DNA of 64,000 nt from Pseudomonas sp. CFII64 (lineage in GTDB: Bacteria > Pseudomonadota > Gammaproteobacteria > Pseudomonadales > Pseudomonadaceae), in NCBI RefSeq assembly GCF_000416235.1, contig NZ_ATLO01000049.1, forward strand, positions 124,001-188,000. Direction: 5' to 3'. This document shows positions 49,427-57,190 of this stretch, in pieces. The translations under genes and the position numbers were made by a program. How positions within the stretch are numbered: the first letter of the stretch is position 1; each line of letters starts with the position of its first letter. The notes below the pieces were generated by a model. It searched no databases and was not told the DNA's origin. It saw nothing but the letters and a program-made list of their open reading frames with translations.

Positions 49427-49693
49427 ATGAAACAGAACACACTTGATAGCATCATTGAATTTATAAATGCACTTGATGAAAACTATGATTTGAGATTAGC
49501 CACGGGCATCGCAAATAAGATTCTTCGCGGTGATGAAACATTAGAAAAGATTAATTTTCTGGTATATATACAAAGTAATATCTATGTGCATGACTCGATT
49601 AGCGATGATGATAAGCTAGTGTATGTGGGTCGTATTTTAATTTTTATTGGTCGCCTCCTTGCAGTGGAATTGAAGCGAGGGGAGCCATTATGA
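49427..49693 (+). CDS. Small protein of the mobilizable element, unknown
   Basis: An 88-residue acidic helical protein (MKQNTLDSIIEFINALDENYDLRLATGIANKIL) with no recognised domain. Its stop overlaps the MobC-like start (ATGA), so it is first in a three-gene mobilization operon. Its first four residues, MKQN, are the same as those of the next gene. AAAAGGA lies a few bases upstream of the ATG. It could be a regulator of the mobilization genes; that is inference only. Confidence 0.6.
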   Translation: MKQNTLDSIIEFINALDENYDLRLATGIANKILRGDETLEKINFLVYIQSNIYVHDSISDDDKLVYVGRILIFIGRLLAVELKRGEPL

Positions 49694-50127
49694 AACAGAA
49701 TAGAACAAAAAAAACCAGTTTGTCATGGACACCTGCCGAGCATGAGAAAATCATGCTGTTTAAAGAACAATCGGGCGACAAGTCTATACCCGACTTAGTG
49801 CTTAGATTAATTGATGACTCTCAAGTCATTATAATAAAAGAGATAAATAGTTACGACGAAATTTATCTCAAGGCGGGAAATCTTCTAAATCAAATCGCCA
49901 AAGCACTGAATATTATTCAAGCGAATCCGGAAAAATATTCGGCACTGATTAATTATTTAGAGAAAGACAATTCGAAGATTCTTAATATCATCACTGACTA
50001 TTCTCAAAAGTTGGATGATGCAGTTGATGCTTATTTCAACTACGAGCAAAATATTGAAGTGCTCGCAAATCATGAATTGAAAAAGGCTCAGAATAAGAAA
50101 AGAAAAATCAGTGCGAGCAATATATGA
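49690..50127 (+). CDS. MobC-like mobilization accessory protein
   Basis: A 145-residue basic-ended protein. The N-terminal part (TSLSWTPAEHEKIMLFKEQSGDKSIPDLVLRLI) looks like a ribbon-helix-helix DNA-binding segment, and AGNLLNQIAKALNIIQ near residue 62 is the conserved NxLNQIAKxxN motif of MobC/plasmid relaxosome proteins. It overlaps the relaxase start (ATGA). It probably opens oriT for the relaxase. Confidence 0.78.
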   Translation: MKQNRTKKTSLSWTPAEHEKIMLFKEQSGDKSIPDLVLRLIDDSQVIIIKEINSYDEIYLKAGNLLNQIAKALNIIQANPEKYSALINYLEKDNSKILNIITDYSQKLDDAVDAYFNYEQNIEVLANHELKKAQNKKRKISASNI

Positions 50128-51401
50128 AATTCAAAATCATAACTCGCAAAAGCAACACATTTTCAACAGTGAATTATATTCTAAAGCTCGCCGTGCCGGG
50201 TTCTACTCGTTCCACAATACCCCAATTTTCTGGAACATCAAATTTTCAATTTGCTAAGCTAGTAGATAAGAAGTTTGAAGATTTTCGAGCGAGCAATCAA
50301 GACCGCCTATATTTTCATAAAATCATAGGCTTTCACCCATCCGACTCAAACAAGTCGGATGCTGAACTAATGGACATTGCAGAGGAAGCATTGAAAATTT
50401 CAATGCCCGGTAAGCGGCATTTTGTCATGTCAGTTGAGCGAAATACTGCACATCCCCATGTGCATATATGTGTCGCCCTTCGCTCGATTGAGACGAAGAA
50501 GGTTCATAGGGATTTTGTAGATTATATCAAGATTGGTGTAGAACTTGAGATTAAGCACGGCCTCTACAATGCTGACAGAGACACGAAACCACACCCAGCA
50601 GCACCGGCACCCGGAACGATGAAAATCGAGGCTAGAACAGGCTCTAAACCTCTCAAAAACTATATGAAAGAATCTATTGCTTACTCGTTTGAAAAAGCCA
50701 AAAAGACTTCTGAATTTTTAGAGCTTCTGAAACAGTCAAACATTAAGCTACTGCCAAATCTAAATTCTGCCGGAGTTTCCGGCCTGAGCTTTGAGAAAGA
50801 TGGTGAAGTTTTTAAGGGTTCGCAACTGAATTACCCCATCAAGAAAATCAAAGACAAATTTGGTGGCGACCCACTTTTCACGACACTGATGCAATTAACA
50901 GCCGAAGAAAACCAGAGGCTTTTAGAAGAACAAGACCTAATCGGTTTGGGTCAAAAATCCAGCATTCTTAGAAAATATTCAAACAGAACTATTGATAAGC
51001 ACTTCTTGAGTAGTGACGAAAAAAACTACTATTTCAAAAATACGAATAAAATTGCATTTGTCTATGACTCAGAAAAAAATGAAGCAAAGTTAAAAACATC
51101 GAATTTCAAGACAATCAAAGCAGCCGCTCAAAAAATTTTAGAAACGGGCACGGCGGTTACGACTCTACCTAACTCATCAGATGATTTTAAAAAACAAACA
51201 TGGTTAGTATGTACACTGAACAATTTCCCAATGTCCGACTTTTACAAGCCATCGCCTTTCGATTTGCAACAAGCTATCAAAATGACAAAGGATGAAAATC
51301 TTAAATTGAGATTAGAGCGAGAATTGAAAGAGCTTGAGGTGAAAAAGACAGTTAAACCTGAAAGTAAAAAAACTAAATTTAGGGTTGATATGCTGCTTTA
51401 A
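50124..51401 (+). CDS. HUH relaxase (mobilization nuclease)
   Basis: A 425-residue protein that should nick oriT and pilot the transferred strand. The metal motif HPHVHICVALRS near residue 112 is the histidine triad of relaxases, and Tyr in TVNYILKLA near 18 is a candidate catalytic residue. The C-terminal 250 residues lack helicase or primase motifs; they are Lys-rich and end in KKTKFRVDMLL. The layout fits MOBP-type mobilization relaxases of small elements. It is convergent and overlapping by four bases with the 51398 gene. Confidence 0.85.
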   Translation: MKFKIITRKSNTFSTVNYILKLAVPGSTRSTIPQFSGTSNFQFAKLVDKKFEDFRASNQDRLYFHKIIGFHPSDSNKSDAELMDIAEEALKISMPGKRHFVMSVERNTAHPHVHICVALRSIETKKVHRDFVDYIKIGVELEIKHGLYNADRDTKPHPAAPAPGTMKIEARTGSKPLKNYMKESIAYSFEKAKKTSEFLELLKQSNIKLLPNLNSAGVSGLSFEKDGEVFKGSQLNYPIKKIKDKFGGDPLFTTLMQLTAEENQRLLEEQDLIGLGQKSSILRKYSNRTIDKHFLSSDEKNYYFKNTNKIAFVYDSEKNEAKLKTSNFKTIKAAAQKILETGTAVTTLPNSSDDFKKQTWLVCTLNNFPMSDFYKPSPFDLQQAIKMTKDENLKLRLERELKELEVKKTVKPESKKTKFRVDMLL

Positions 51402-51760
51402 TATTCGCAGCTTATCTCAACAAATTTTGTTTTGTTTTCTTCATAACTCTTATTTTCAGCGGCAATAATTGCATCTGCTTCAATGCCGAAGATTTTGTAA
51501 TACTCTGCTAAGTTTCTATTTGCATGATGAGAATCTTGCGAGGCTCGCCAAGTTTTCTGCCGTGCTTTTTCTGCATAACATGTTTGCATCATAAAATCTC
51601 TATTGCTTTGCTCTCTCTTTCTCTCCAGTTCTTGCTGCCTAGCTTCTGCATTAAGTGAATAACTATTATCTGTTGTTTTTTTATTGAGCTGTCCGTAGCT
51701 CAATACAAAAATAATGAATCCGGTGAATAAAATTACTTCAGCCGCACCCCACTTACTCAT
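51398..51760 (-). CDS. Small membrane protein, unknown
   Basis: A 120-residue protein with one N-terminal helix (AAEVILFTGFIIFVLSYGQL, residues 6-25) followed by a Gln/Glu/Arg-rich coiled-coil-like part (EARQQELERKREQSNRDF) containing Cys residues near 62 and 118. The start overlaps the previous gene end. Resembles entry-exclusion or Kfr-like small membrane proteins in overall form only; no function is claimed. Confidence 0.55.
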   Translation of the reverse strand: MSKWGAAEVILFTGFIIFVLSYGQLNKKTTDNSYSLNAEARQQELERKREQSNRDFMMQTCYAEKARQKTWRASQDSHHANRNLAEYYKIFGIEADAIIAAENKSYEENKTKFVEISCEY

Positions 51761-52070
51761 CTTTCCTTCCCGTCTTATTTTTAGCTAAATTCTTTGGAGT
51801 AGAGAAGTACTTCTCCAGTTCTCTCAGTGGATCTTTAAAATCAATACCATTCTGATTTATCGCATGCATCTGATTTGTTTTTTCTTTTTTCGTAAGTATT
51901 TTGCTTTTCATAGCCTTTAGTGCAGCTAAAGCACTGTCTAAATCTTTTAGGCTTAATAGCTTAAATATCGAATTTTGGAATGCCGCTTGTTCACTTCGAG
52001 GCAAACTATTGATTAAACTTTGCACTTCTGATGCCGCAGAATCAACATCTGTTTGTGTTGCTTTACTCAT
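51753..52070 (-). CDS. Small soluble protein of the replication module, unknown
   Basis: A 105-residue protein, helical, with an internal basic end (SKILTKKEKTNQ). GGAGATACAAGT precedes the ATG. It lies 32 bases after rep and overlaps the membrane protein gene by eight bases, so rep and these two genes are one transcript. Not recognised; a partition or copy-control role is only a possibility. Confidence 0.5.
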   Translation of the reverse strand: MSKATQTDVDSAASEVQSLINSLPRSEQAAFQNSIFKLLSLKDLDSALAALKAMKSKILTKKEKTNQMHAINQNGIDFKDPLRELEKYFSTPKNLAKNKTGRKDE

Positions 52071-52102
52071 ACTTGTATCTCCTATTATTTATTTTTATTG
52101 CA

Positions 52103-53035
52103 TTAATTAAACATTGTGTCATCTTCGGCGAAGAACATAAAATCCTCATCGGACTTCGCTTTCGCTCTAATATCAGATGCTGTGCTTTTGACTTTCTCTA
52201 CTGTCTCTGTTTGTTGCTCTTCTGTTTCTTTATCTGTTGCTATATTTACTACAACTGCGAATTTAACGGTTTTTCGTTTATTTACGACATCCTTTATCTC
52301 CCGCACAGAATGTATAAGTCCGCTTTTTACAAGTTCATCATGAGCCCTCTTTAAATTTCTGTTTACTTCTTTGCTGTCATTATCAGAGCACTGCAAGCGA
52401 TAAATTAAATCTTGGATTTTGAATGTGTTGGTTTTTTTGTAGTTATTTGACTTGTAAAATAAAAACAAGGCTCTCGCAAACGATGACTTGAGTTTGTTGA
52501 ATCTCTCTACTTCAAGATTAAAAATCAGGTCCCTATCAGCTTCGTAAAATATTTTTAATCCCATTGACACCGTTACAGATAGGCCGCCCTCTACCTCAAT
52601 AACATCACCGACAAATCCTAGAAGGTATTCTCTCCCGCCTTTTTCGAATCGCATCGAGAACATCTGTAGCTTAGAAAATGTATCCTTCGTTTTAGTTCTG
52701 TAAAGAGGGGAGTTTGTTGAAGAGACCTTTAAAAACTTGAAGAGCTTGGAATATTCAATGAATATGACATTTTTATCTTCCGCAACTACAGCTTCTTTTA
52801 TCAAGAATAGTAATATATTGAAATCGAAATTTAACGATAGCAAAGGAGTAGCAATGCGAATATTTTTATATTGAAATAGGTCTCTTGTTTCAATTGTTAG
52901 GAAGTCAGACTCGCTAGGTTTTTTATTAGTCGCATTGAAAATCGGCAAAGACATGAACGATTTTGCTAGAGATATATAGTCATCTCTGATAAATATTTTT
53001 TTGGTTGTGATTTTTCTTATGTTGTACTCTGACAT
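52103..53035 (-). CDS. Plasmid-type replication initiator (Rep), winged-helix
   Basis: A 310-residue protein resembling iteron-binding initiators. The first half (SFMSLPIFNATNKKPSESDF, FDFNILLFLIKEA, IEYSKLFKFLKV) and second half (FKIQDLIYRLQCSDNDSKEVNRNLKRAHDELVKSGLI near residue 200) each look like a winged helix, as in RepA/TrfA-like proteins. Iteron-like repeats lie 115-185 bases upstream and an inverted repeat overlaps its ribosome-binding site (53038-53085), the classic arrangement for autoregulated theta replicons. The last 40 residues are acidic and low-complexity. The family call rests on layout and fold-like pattern, not a search. Confidence 0.65.
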   Translation of the reverse strand: MSEYNIRKITTKKIFIRDDYISLAKSFMSLPIFNATNKKPSESDFLTIETRDLFQYKNIRIATPLLSLNFDFNILLFLIKEAVVAEDKNVIFIEYSKLFKFLKVSSTNSPLYRTKTKDTFSKLQMFSMRFEKGGREYLLGFVGDVIEVEGGLSVTVSMGLKIFYEADRDLIFNLEVERFNKLKSSFARALFLFYKSNNYKKTNTFKIQDLIYRLQCSDNDSKEVNRNLKRAHDELVKSGLIHSVREIKDVVNKRKTVKFAVVVNIATDKETEEQQTETVEKVKSTASDIRAKAKSDEDFMFFAEDDTMFN

Positions 53036-53037
53036 AA

Positions 53038-53085
53038 ATCCTCTTTTTATAAGTTAATATCTTTATAACATTATTTTTAGAGGAT
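53038..53085. promoter_or_regulatory. Inverted repeat at the rep start (possible Rep operator)
   Basis: ATCCTCT (53038-53044) and AGAGGAT (53079-53085) are exact reverse complements, with AT-rich inner extensions. The left arm, read on the minus strand as AGAGGAT, is the ribosome-binding site of rep. Binding or pairing here could control rep at transcription or translation. Confidence 0.5.
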
Positions 53086-53150
53086 GTCAATGAATATCTT
53101 TATTGGAGCACCACACCATTTTTCATCTATGATTGAAAACAACGCGGGAT

Positions 53151-53221
53151 TTATTAGGGTGGTACACCGAACCTTATTATAGTGGTACACCCAAACTTAT
53201 TATTCAACTACACCGAGAAAC
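53151..53221. repeat. Iteron-like direct repeats, 23-bp period
   Basis: Units start at 53151, 53174 and 53197. Each begins TTATTA. Units one and two share GTGGTACACC then (G/C)AA(A/C)C; unit three is partial (CAACTACACCGAGAAAC). Repeats one and two match at 19 of 23 positions or better by eye. Period close to two helical turns and place upstream of rep fit iterons. Confidence 0.65.
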
Positions 53222-53490
53222 TCTACAGCCCTTGATTCACAAGGCTTGTAAATCTCCTAAAGGGTTTCTTAAAGGGTTATATAAATGGAAGGGCGAGAAA
53301 ATCAAAACCATTTCTGAATGGCGAGGCAAGCCGAGCATTTTTTTCATTGTGAAAAACACTATCTACAACTCATTTAAACACTATTCAAAGGCTAATCTCA
53401 TCATAGTTATGTAAAAACTTATGGTGTTGACATTAGACCGTGCCCCAAGGCTCGACAAGCTTCGAAAAATATATTTTTCTCGGTCTCTCC

Positions 53491-54261
53491 TTATCTATCA
53501 ACTTGGAAAGATGCGAACATACTATGAAAATCGGTTTGTATTGCGAATGTAAATTTGTATTTTTCCTGCAAGTGCAGCTTTAGTGCCGTCGTATCTTTTC
53601 TACTTATTCCTTCCCGAATTGATATTACTTCGCGAGATTCCTCCATCACTATTGGGTCATAAATTGAGGCTAAATCAAACAATCCGGCGAAGCTACTATT
53701 TCTAAACGATTCATATCGAGGTGAATAATCGTTTATCACTAGAGCAATCTCATGCGACTTAGTTATTATGATTGCTGCATCGACAAGATCCTTTTGTTTG
53801 AAAAACTCACTTTCGTGGTAATAAAGGCAGGATAAGGGACCCTCATCAGTCAAAATATTAGCTTCGCCTAAGAGGTTCGCTAACACGGTATGCTCTTGAT
53901 ATCCTCCATCTGTCTTGATGAGATTTATAATATATAAACAATAATCGGCTGCTTCGCTGCTTTTCCTATTGTTCAACTGCTTACTAGCCTTGTGAAAATT
54001 TTTTGAATTTTTACCAGAGGGCTGTATTAGATCCTCTTTAATATATATTTCATCTTGGTCATATGCTTTTTTCTTTGCTTTGATTGCTAAGTCACTTTCA
54101 AATGAGGACTTAAGCTCTAGCAAAAACTTTTTTCCTCCGTGAATTGTTGAAAAATCGGGGGTTTCCTGAAGCGGAATGGTGGGGAGACTTTTCAGTTCTA
54201 ACCCTAGCGAGTCATTCAAGAGACCTACGACGAATATTTCTTCCGGAGTAATTTTTGTCAT
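53491..54261 (-). CDS. PD-(D/E)xK nuclease-like protein, unknown cargo
   Basis: A 256-residue protein at the right end of the mobilizable element. PDFSTIHGGKKFLLELKS near residues 35-52 has the layout of a PD-(D/E)xK active site (PD, then a strand ending ELK), as in restriction-endonuclease-like folds. The remainder (DYCLYIINLIKTDGGYQEHTVLANLL, LVDAAIIITKSHEIALVIND) is alpha/beta and unrecognised. It stands alone, without a methylase or partner. A defence or element-maintenance role is possible; the motif also occurs in non-nucleases. Confidence 0.55.
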   Translation of the reverse strand: MTKITPEEIFVVGLLNDSLGLELKSLPTIPLQETPDFSTIHGGKKFLLELKSSFESDLAIKAKKKAYDQDEIYIKEDLIQPSGKNSKNFHKASKQLNNRKSSEAADYCLYIINLIKTDGGYQEHTVLANLLGEANILTDEGPLSCLYYHESEFFKQKDLVDAAIIITKSHEIALVINDYSPRYESFRNSSFAGLFDLASIYDPIVMEESREVISIREGISRKDTTALKLHLQEKYKFTFAIQTDFHSMFASFQVDR

Positions 54262-54356
54262 TTCCGCAATCCGTGCCTGTTATGTACCGCAAAATTAGCA
54301 TGACGGTAATAGGACCGTGAACCTTTCTCGTAATGTGTTAGAAAGAGCTTGCCGTT

Positions 54357-54365
54357 CTCAAGCGG
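54357..54365. other. attR core of the serine-recombinase element
   Basis: CTCAAGCGG, matching the attL CTCGAACGG at seven of nine positions. Left of it is element DNA (54262-54356, no gene); right of it is comM. Confidence 0.6.
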
Positions 54366-54467
54366 TTCGCGAAGCACTTCCAGAACACGGCGGTCGAACT
54401 CCGGCAGTTCATCGAGAAACAGCACGCCATGATGCGCCAGCGTGATTTCCCCCGGTTGCGGACGACT

Positions 54468-54472
54468 GCCGC
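54468..54472. other. Putative target-site duplication, left copy
   Basis: GCCGC immediately before the TGT end of the Tn7-like element. Five-base duplications are the rule for Tn7 relatives. The comM-inserted AbaR/Tn6022 elements are, from memory, flanked by ACCGC, nearly the same word. The other copy would be outside the window. Confidence 0.45.
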
Positions 54473-54485
54473 TGTCGGCTTTCGC

Positions 54486-54602
54486 AATAGCTGCAAAGCT
54501 ACTAGCCTGAAGGCCTTGATACCTCGTTTAGCGTTTTGGAAATACGTGCAAAAAATTTCTCAAATAGCTGCCACAGGATCAAATATGAGTGGAAATAGCT
54601 GC
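54486..54602. repeat. Three AATAGCTGC repeats in the transposon left end
   Basis: AATAGCTGC occurs at 54486-54494, 54563-54571 and 54594-54602, all in the same direction. Tn7-family ends carry several TnsB-binding sites in such arrays, with the outermost next to the terminal TGT; here the first begins 13 bases inside. The third copy lies within the first codons of tnsA if ATG 54585 is used. Confidence 0.75.
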
Positions 54603-55271
54603 GACCAGATTAAGCAGGTAAGGACCATCAAGCCGACTCGGCGTAGCATTTCGGGAGTTATGCCGTTCCGTGCTGCGGGAGGGGTGCCCTATGAGTCACT
54701 CCTTGAACGAGACTTCCTCAAGCGAATGCGGTTTTCGCATCGGGTGTTCTCAGTAGTCGCCCAGCCAGTTGCGATCAATTTTTGCGACCCCTTGGGACGT
54801 GCCCAAACCTATACACCTGACTACCTGGTTTATTACCACCAAGGCGAAGCAGACTATCGCGAATACATTAAACCGATGCTGGTAGAGGTGAAGCCAGCTT
54901 ACGAATGGCGTCAACACTGGCGACAGTGGATGGGCAAGTGGAAGGCAGCTCGCCGTCATGCTCGCGAGCAGGGATGGAGCTTCGCCATATACGACGAGTC
55001 GCGTATTCGAGGGCTTCCGCTAGACAATATCGTTTTTCTAGAGCGCTTCGACCGGCTGGCCTTCGATCCGGAGGACATTGAAATGGTACTGAAAACCGTA
55101 CGAGAAATGGAAATAGCGCCTGTGCACTATCTGCTTGCTAGGCACTTCAAGGGCATCTATCGCGAGAGGGGCGTTGCGTTGCTTTGGCACCTCGTTGCCA
55201 CGCGTCGTCTCGAGTGCGACATCATTGAGCCGCTAGACCAGTTTCTTGAGTTGTGGGTGCCTTCGCCATGA
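54585..55271 (+). CDS. tnsA: TnsA-family endonuclease (TniC of Tn6022-type elements)
   Basis: A 228-residue heteromeric transposase endonuclease subunit that cuts the non-transferred strand. The start is ATG at 54585; a longer frame to 54429 begins in comM and cannot be native. Restriction-like active site: Glu of ESLLERDFLKR near residue 41, Asp of TPDYLVYY near 79 and the LVEVKPAYEW motif with Lys near 103. The N-terminal RTIKPTRRSISGVMPFR matches the usual TnsA opening. TnsA presence predicts cut-and-paste movement. Overlaps tniA (ATGA). Confidence 0.87.
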   Translation: MSGNSCDQIKQVRTIKPTRRSISGVMPFRAAGGVPYESLLERDFLKRMRFSHRVFSVVAQPVAINFCDPLGRAQTYTPDYLVYYHQGEADYREYIKPMLVEVKPAYEWRQHWRQWMGKWKAARRHAREQGWSFAIYDESRIRGLPLDNIVFLERFDRLAFDPEDIEMVLKTVREMEIAPVHYLLARHFKGIYRERGVALLWHLVATRRLECDIIEPLDQFLELWVPSP

Positions 55272-57190
55272 ACATCTATGAGATCGACACTGATGAGCAT
55301 CTGATCCCATTCGAGCCGACTCGAGCTCGAATCTCGATCGAGGTCGGTGCAGTGGTGCGCCACGACAAGCAAGTATTCCAGATCGCGCAGCTTCTGGATT
55401 TCCAGAGTGTTATTGGAATTGAGGTTGAAACGGGGCGAAGCGCTTCACTCCGCGTGTCGGAACTGAGTGCCGTCGAACCGGATAGGGTCAACGGTCTCTA
55501 TGTTAATCACGACATCTCGACCATCAGCTCGGATGACTGGGCAGTTGCCCAGAAACGGTTCGCAGCAATACGGCCGTTTATCAACAACGCGATCACAGCA
55601 AAGGACAGTGTAGAAAAGCGAGCCAAGGAGCTTGGTGTAGACACAACGACGCTCTATCGCTGGTTGGAGAGATATAGGAATTGGAATGAGGTGCTCGCGC
55701 TCGTTCCACGTAAGAGGGGGTGGAGCATTGGAAGTAGTAGGTTGACAATTGAAGCTGAAAAAATTGTCCGAGAGGTAATTGAGCAGCATTACCTTAACGT
55801 GCAACGTCCCTCAATCCAGTCGACCATCAAAGAGATTGAGACCCGTGCAAAGGCGCTTGGCATCAACCCTCCAGGAGCATCGGCTATTCGAGCGCGCATC
55901 AAGCGAATACCTGAGAAGCATGTACTTCGCCAGCGTGGATATGCCGACCGAGCAAGGAACCGACACACACCATCGGTAGGCAAGTTCCCGGGGGCGGACT
56001 ACCCCCTTGCCGTGATTCAAATTGACCATACGCCGATTGACCTGATTGTCGTGGATGATCAGCACCGGAAGCCAATCGGTCGGCTTTGGTTGACTGTCGC
56101 GATTGACGTCCACTCGCGGATGATCACTGGCTATTACCTCTCTCTTGAAGAACCTTCCGAAATCTCCGTTGCCATGTGTATTGCCCATTCGGCGCTTCCT
56201 AAGGAGGCGTGGCTGCACATCCATAACGTGGATGGGGATTGGCCCGTGTGGGGCTTCCCGCGAGTCATTCACTCCGACAATGGCGCGGATTTCCGAGCAG
56301 AAAATATCCGCCGCTCTTGTTCAAACTACAACATTGAAAATGTCTTCCGACCGGTCAAAAGACCTAAATATGGAGGGCACATTGAACGTTTGCTTGGGTC
56401 CTTCATGCGCATGGTGCATGAACTGCCAGGTACAACCTTCAGTAACACCTTTGATCGAGATGGCTACGATTCAGAAAAGCGTGCCGCTCTGACGATGGGG
56501 GAATTCGAGGAGTGGTTAGTAAAAAGCATCCTTCGTTACCATCAAGTGCCTCATTCTGCGATCTATATGAGTCCAGCGCGTAAATGGCATCTTGGGTTCT
56601 TCGGGAACAGGGAGTTAGATCCGCTTGTGAGCATTCCACCTAGGCCTGCGGACCCTCTGACCGTACAGCTGGATTTCATGCCGTCGTTCCATCGAACAGT
56701 CCAGGCATACGGTGTCCAGATCGATGTGTTCTATTACTCCGAAGCTCTCAGACACTGGATCAATACCAAGGATTCTGAAACAGGATTAGCGAGGAAATTT
56801 GTCTTCCGGCGTGATCCGAGAGACATCAGCGTCGTGTGGTTCTATGACCCCGTGCTTAAACAATATTTTCGAGTCCCCGTAGCCAACCAGGCGTTCCCGG
56901 CGGCTACGGTGTGGGAGTTCAAAGCCGCCAAGCGAAAGGCTGTAAGTGAAGGTCGGCAACATATTGATGACGCCTTGATTGCGAGGCTGATCCTAGAGAA
57001 CCGTGTCCTTGTAGAAAGAGCCTCCGCGAGCACCAAGAAAGCACGTCGAGACGCTCAGCGCCTGAAGGTTCATAGCAAAAATGTGACTCCAGCAGTGCCC
57101 ATAAAAAACCTGCCCAGCTCCCTGGAACCGATGCTCTCTAGCGATGGGATTCTACTCGACGAAATTGATCTGATCGGTGATATCCAATGA
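55268..57190 (+). CDS. tniA: DDE transposase TniA/TnsB
   Basis: A 640-residue Mu/Tn7-type integrase that joins 3' ends to the target. ATG at 55268 overlaps the tnsA stop. N-terminal helix-turn-helix segments (RAKELGVDTTTLYRWLERYRNWNEVLALVP near residue 115) bind the ends. The catalytic triad is Asp in QIDHTPIDL near 253, Asp in IHSDNGADF near 336 and Glu in GGHIERLLGS near 372, giving a DD35E spacing. A Mu-type beta-barrel C-terminal domain follows (RRDPRDISVVWFYDPVLKQYFRVPV near 520). The tail, from about 590, probably contacts TniB. Confidence 0.93.
   Translation: MNIYEIDTDEHLIPFEPTRARISIEVGAVVRHDKQVFQIAQLLDFQSVIGIEVETGRSASLRVSELSAVEPDRVNGLYVNHDISTISSDDWAVAQKRFAAIRPFINNAITAKDSVEKRAKELGVDTTTLYRWLERYRNWNEVLALVPRKRGWSIGSSRLTIEAEKIVREVIEQHYLNVQRPSIQSTIKEIETRAKALGINPPGASAIRARIKRIPEKHVLRQRGYADRARNRHTPSVGKFPGADYPLAVIQIDHTPIDLIVVDDQHRKPIGRLWLTVAIDVHSRMITGYYLSLEEPSEISVAMCIAHSALPKEAWLHIHNVDGDWPVWGFPRVIHSDNGADFRAENIRRSCSNYNIENVFRPVKRPKYGGHIERLLGSFMRMVHELPGTTFSNTFDRDGYDSEKRAALTMGEFEEWLVKSILRYHQVPHSAIYMSPARKWHLGFFGNRELDPLVSIPPRPADPLTVQLDFMPSFHRTVQAYGVQIDVFYYSEALRHWINTKDSETGLARKFVFRRDPRDISVVWFYDPVLKQYFRVPVANQAFPAATVWEFKAAKRKAVSEGRQHIDDALIARLILENRVLVERASASTKKARRDAQRLKVHSKNVTPAVPIKNLPSSLEPMLSSDGILLDEIDLIGDIQ

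Larger units (their letters stand above)
53036..53490. other. Candidate vegetative replication origin (oriV) region
   Basis: A 455-base gap. From left: an inverted repeat by the rep start, an AT-rich patch, three iteron-like repeats (53151-53221), an inverted repeat CCTTG/CAAGG (53230-53244), and two TAAAGGGTT direct repeats 12 bases apart (53258, 53270). A 93-codon open frame (53133-53414) crosses the iterons and is judged non-coding. The right part shows no clear signal. Confidence 0.5.
47356..54365. mobile_element. Integrated mobilizable element with plasmid-type replication genes, inserted in comM
   Basis: A roughly 7.0-kb insert with markedly lower GC than the chromosome and AT-rich codon use. 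Gene order: serine recombinase at the left end, candidate oriT, 88-residue protein, MobC-like, relaxase, then on the other strand two small genes, Rep, candidate oriV with iterons, and a PD-(D/E)xK-like protein at the right end. ComM reads directly into both ends at the shared CTCrArCGG core. It has no coupling protein or secretion genes, so conjugative transfer would need a helper. Whether Rep still supports a free circular form is unknown. Confidence 0.88.
54357..54472 (-). pseudogene. comM: comM, internal 116-bp fragment between two elements
   Basis: On the minus strand this reads GSRPQPGEITLAHHGVLFLDELPEF and continues DRRVLEVLREPLE, the Walker B region of ComM, in the correct frame to join the 46819-47364 fragment. 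Its right end (54357-54365, CTCAAGCGG) is the attR side of the serine-recombinase element; its other end (54472) abuts TGTCGG, the left end of the Tn7-like element. It proves that both insertions hit the same gene copy. Confidence 0.92.

Noticed and set aside
53133..53414. Plus-strand frame of 93 codons in the mobilizable element
   Set aside because: It runs through the iteron-like repeats and has no good ribosome-binding site; a replication origin explains the sequence better.
53491..54261. Complete restriction-modification system
   Set aside because: No methylase gene lies in the element; only a single nuclease-like motif is seen.
54429..54584. N-terminal extension of tnsA
   Set aside because: It starts inside the comM remnant and crosses the transposon end, so it cannot be part of the native gene.
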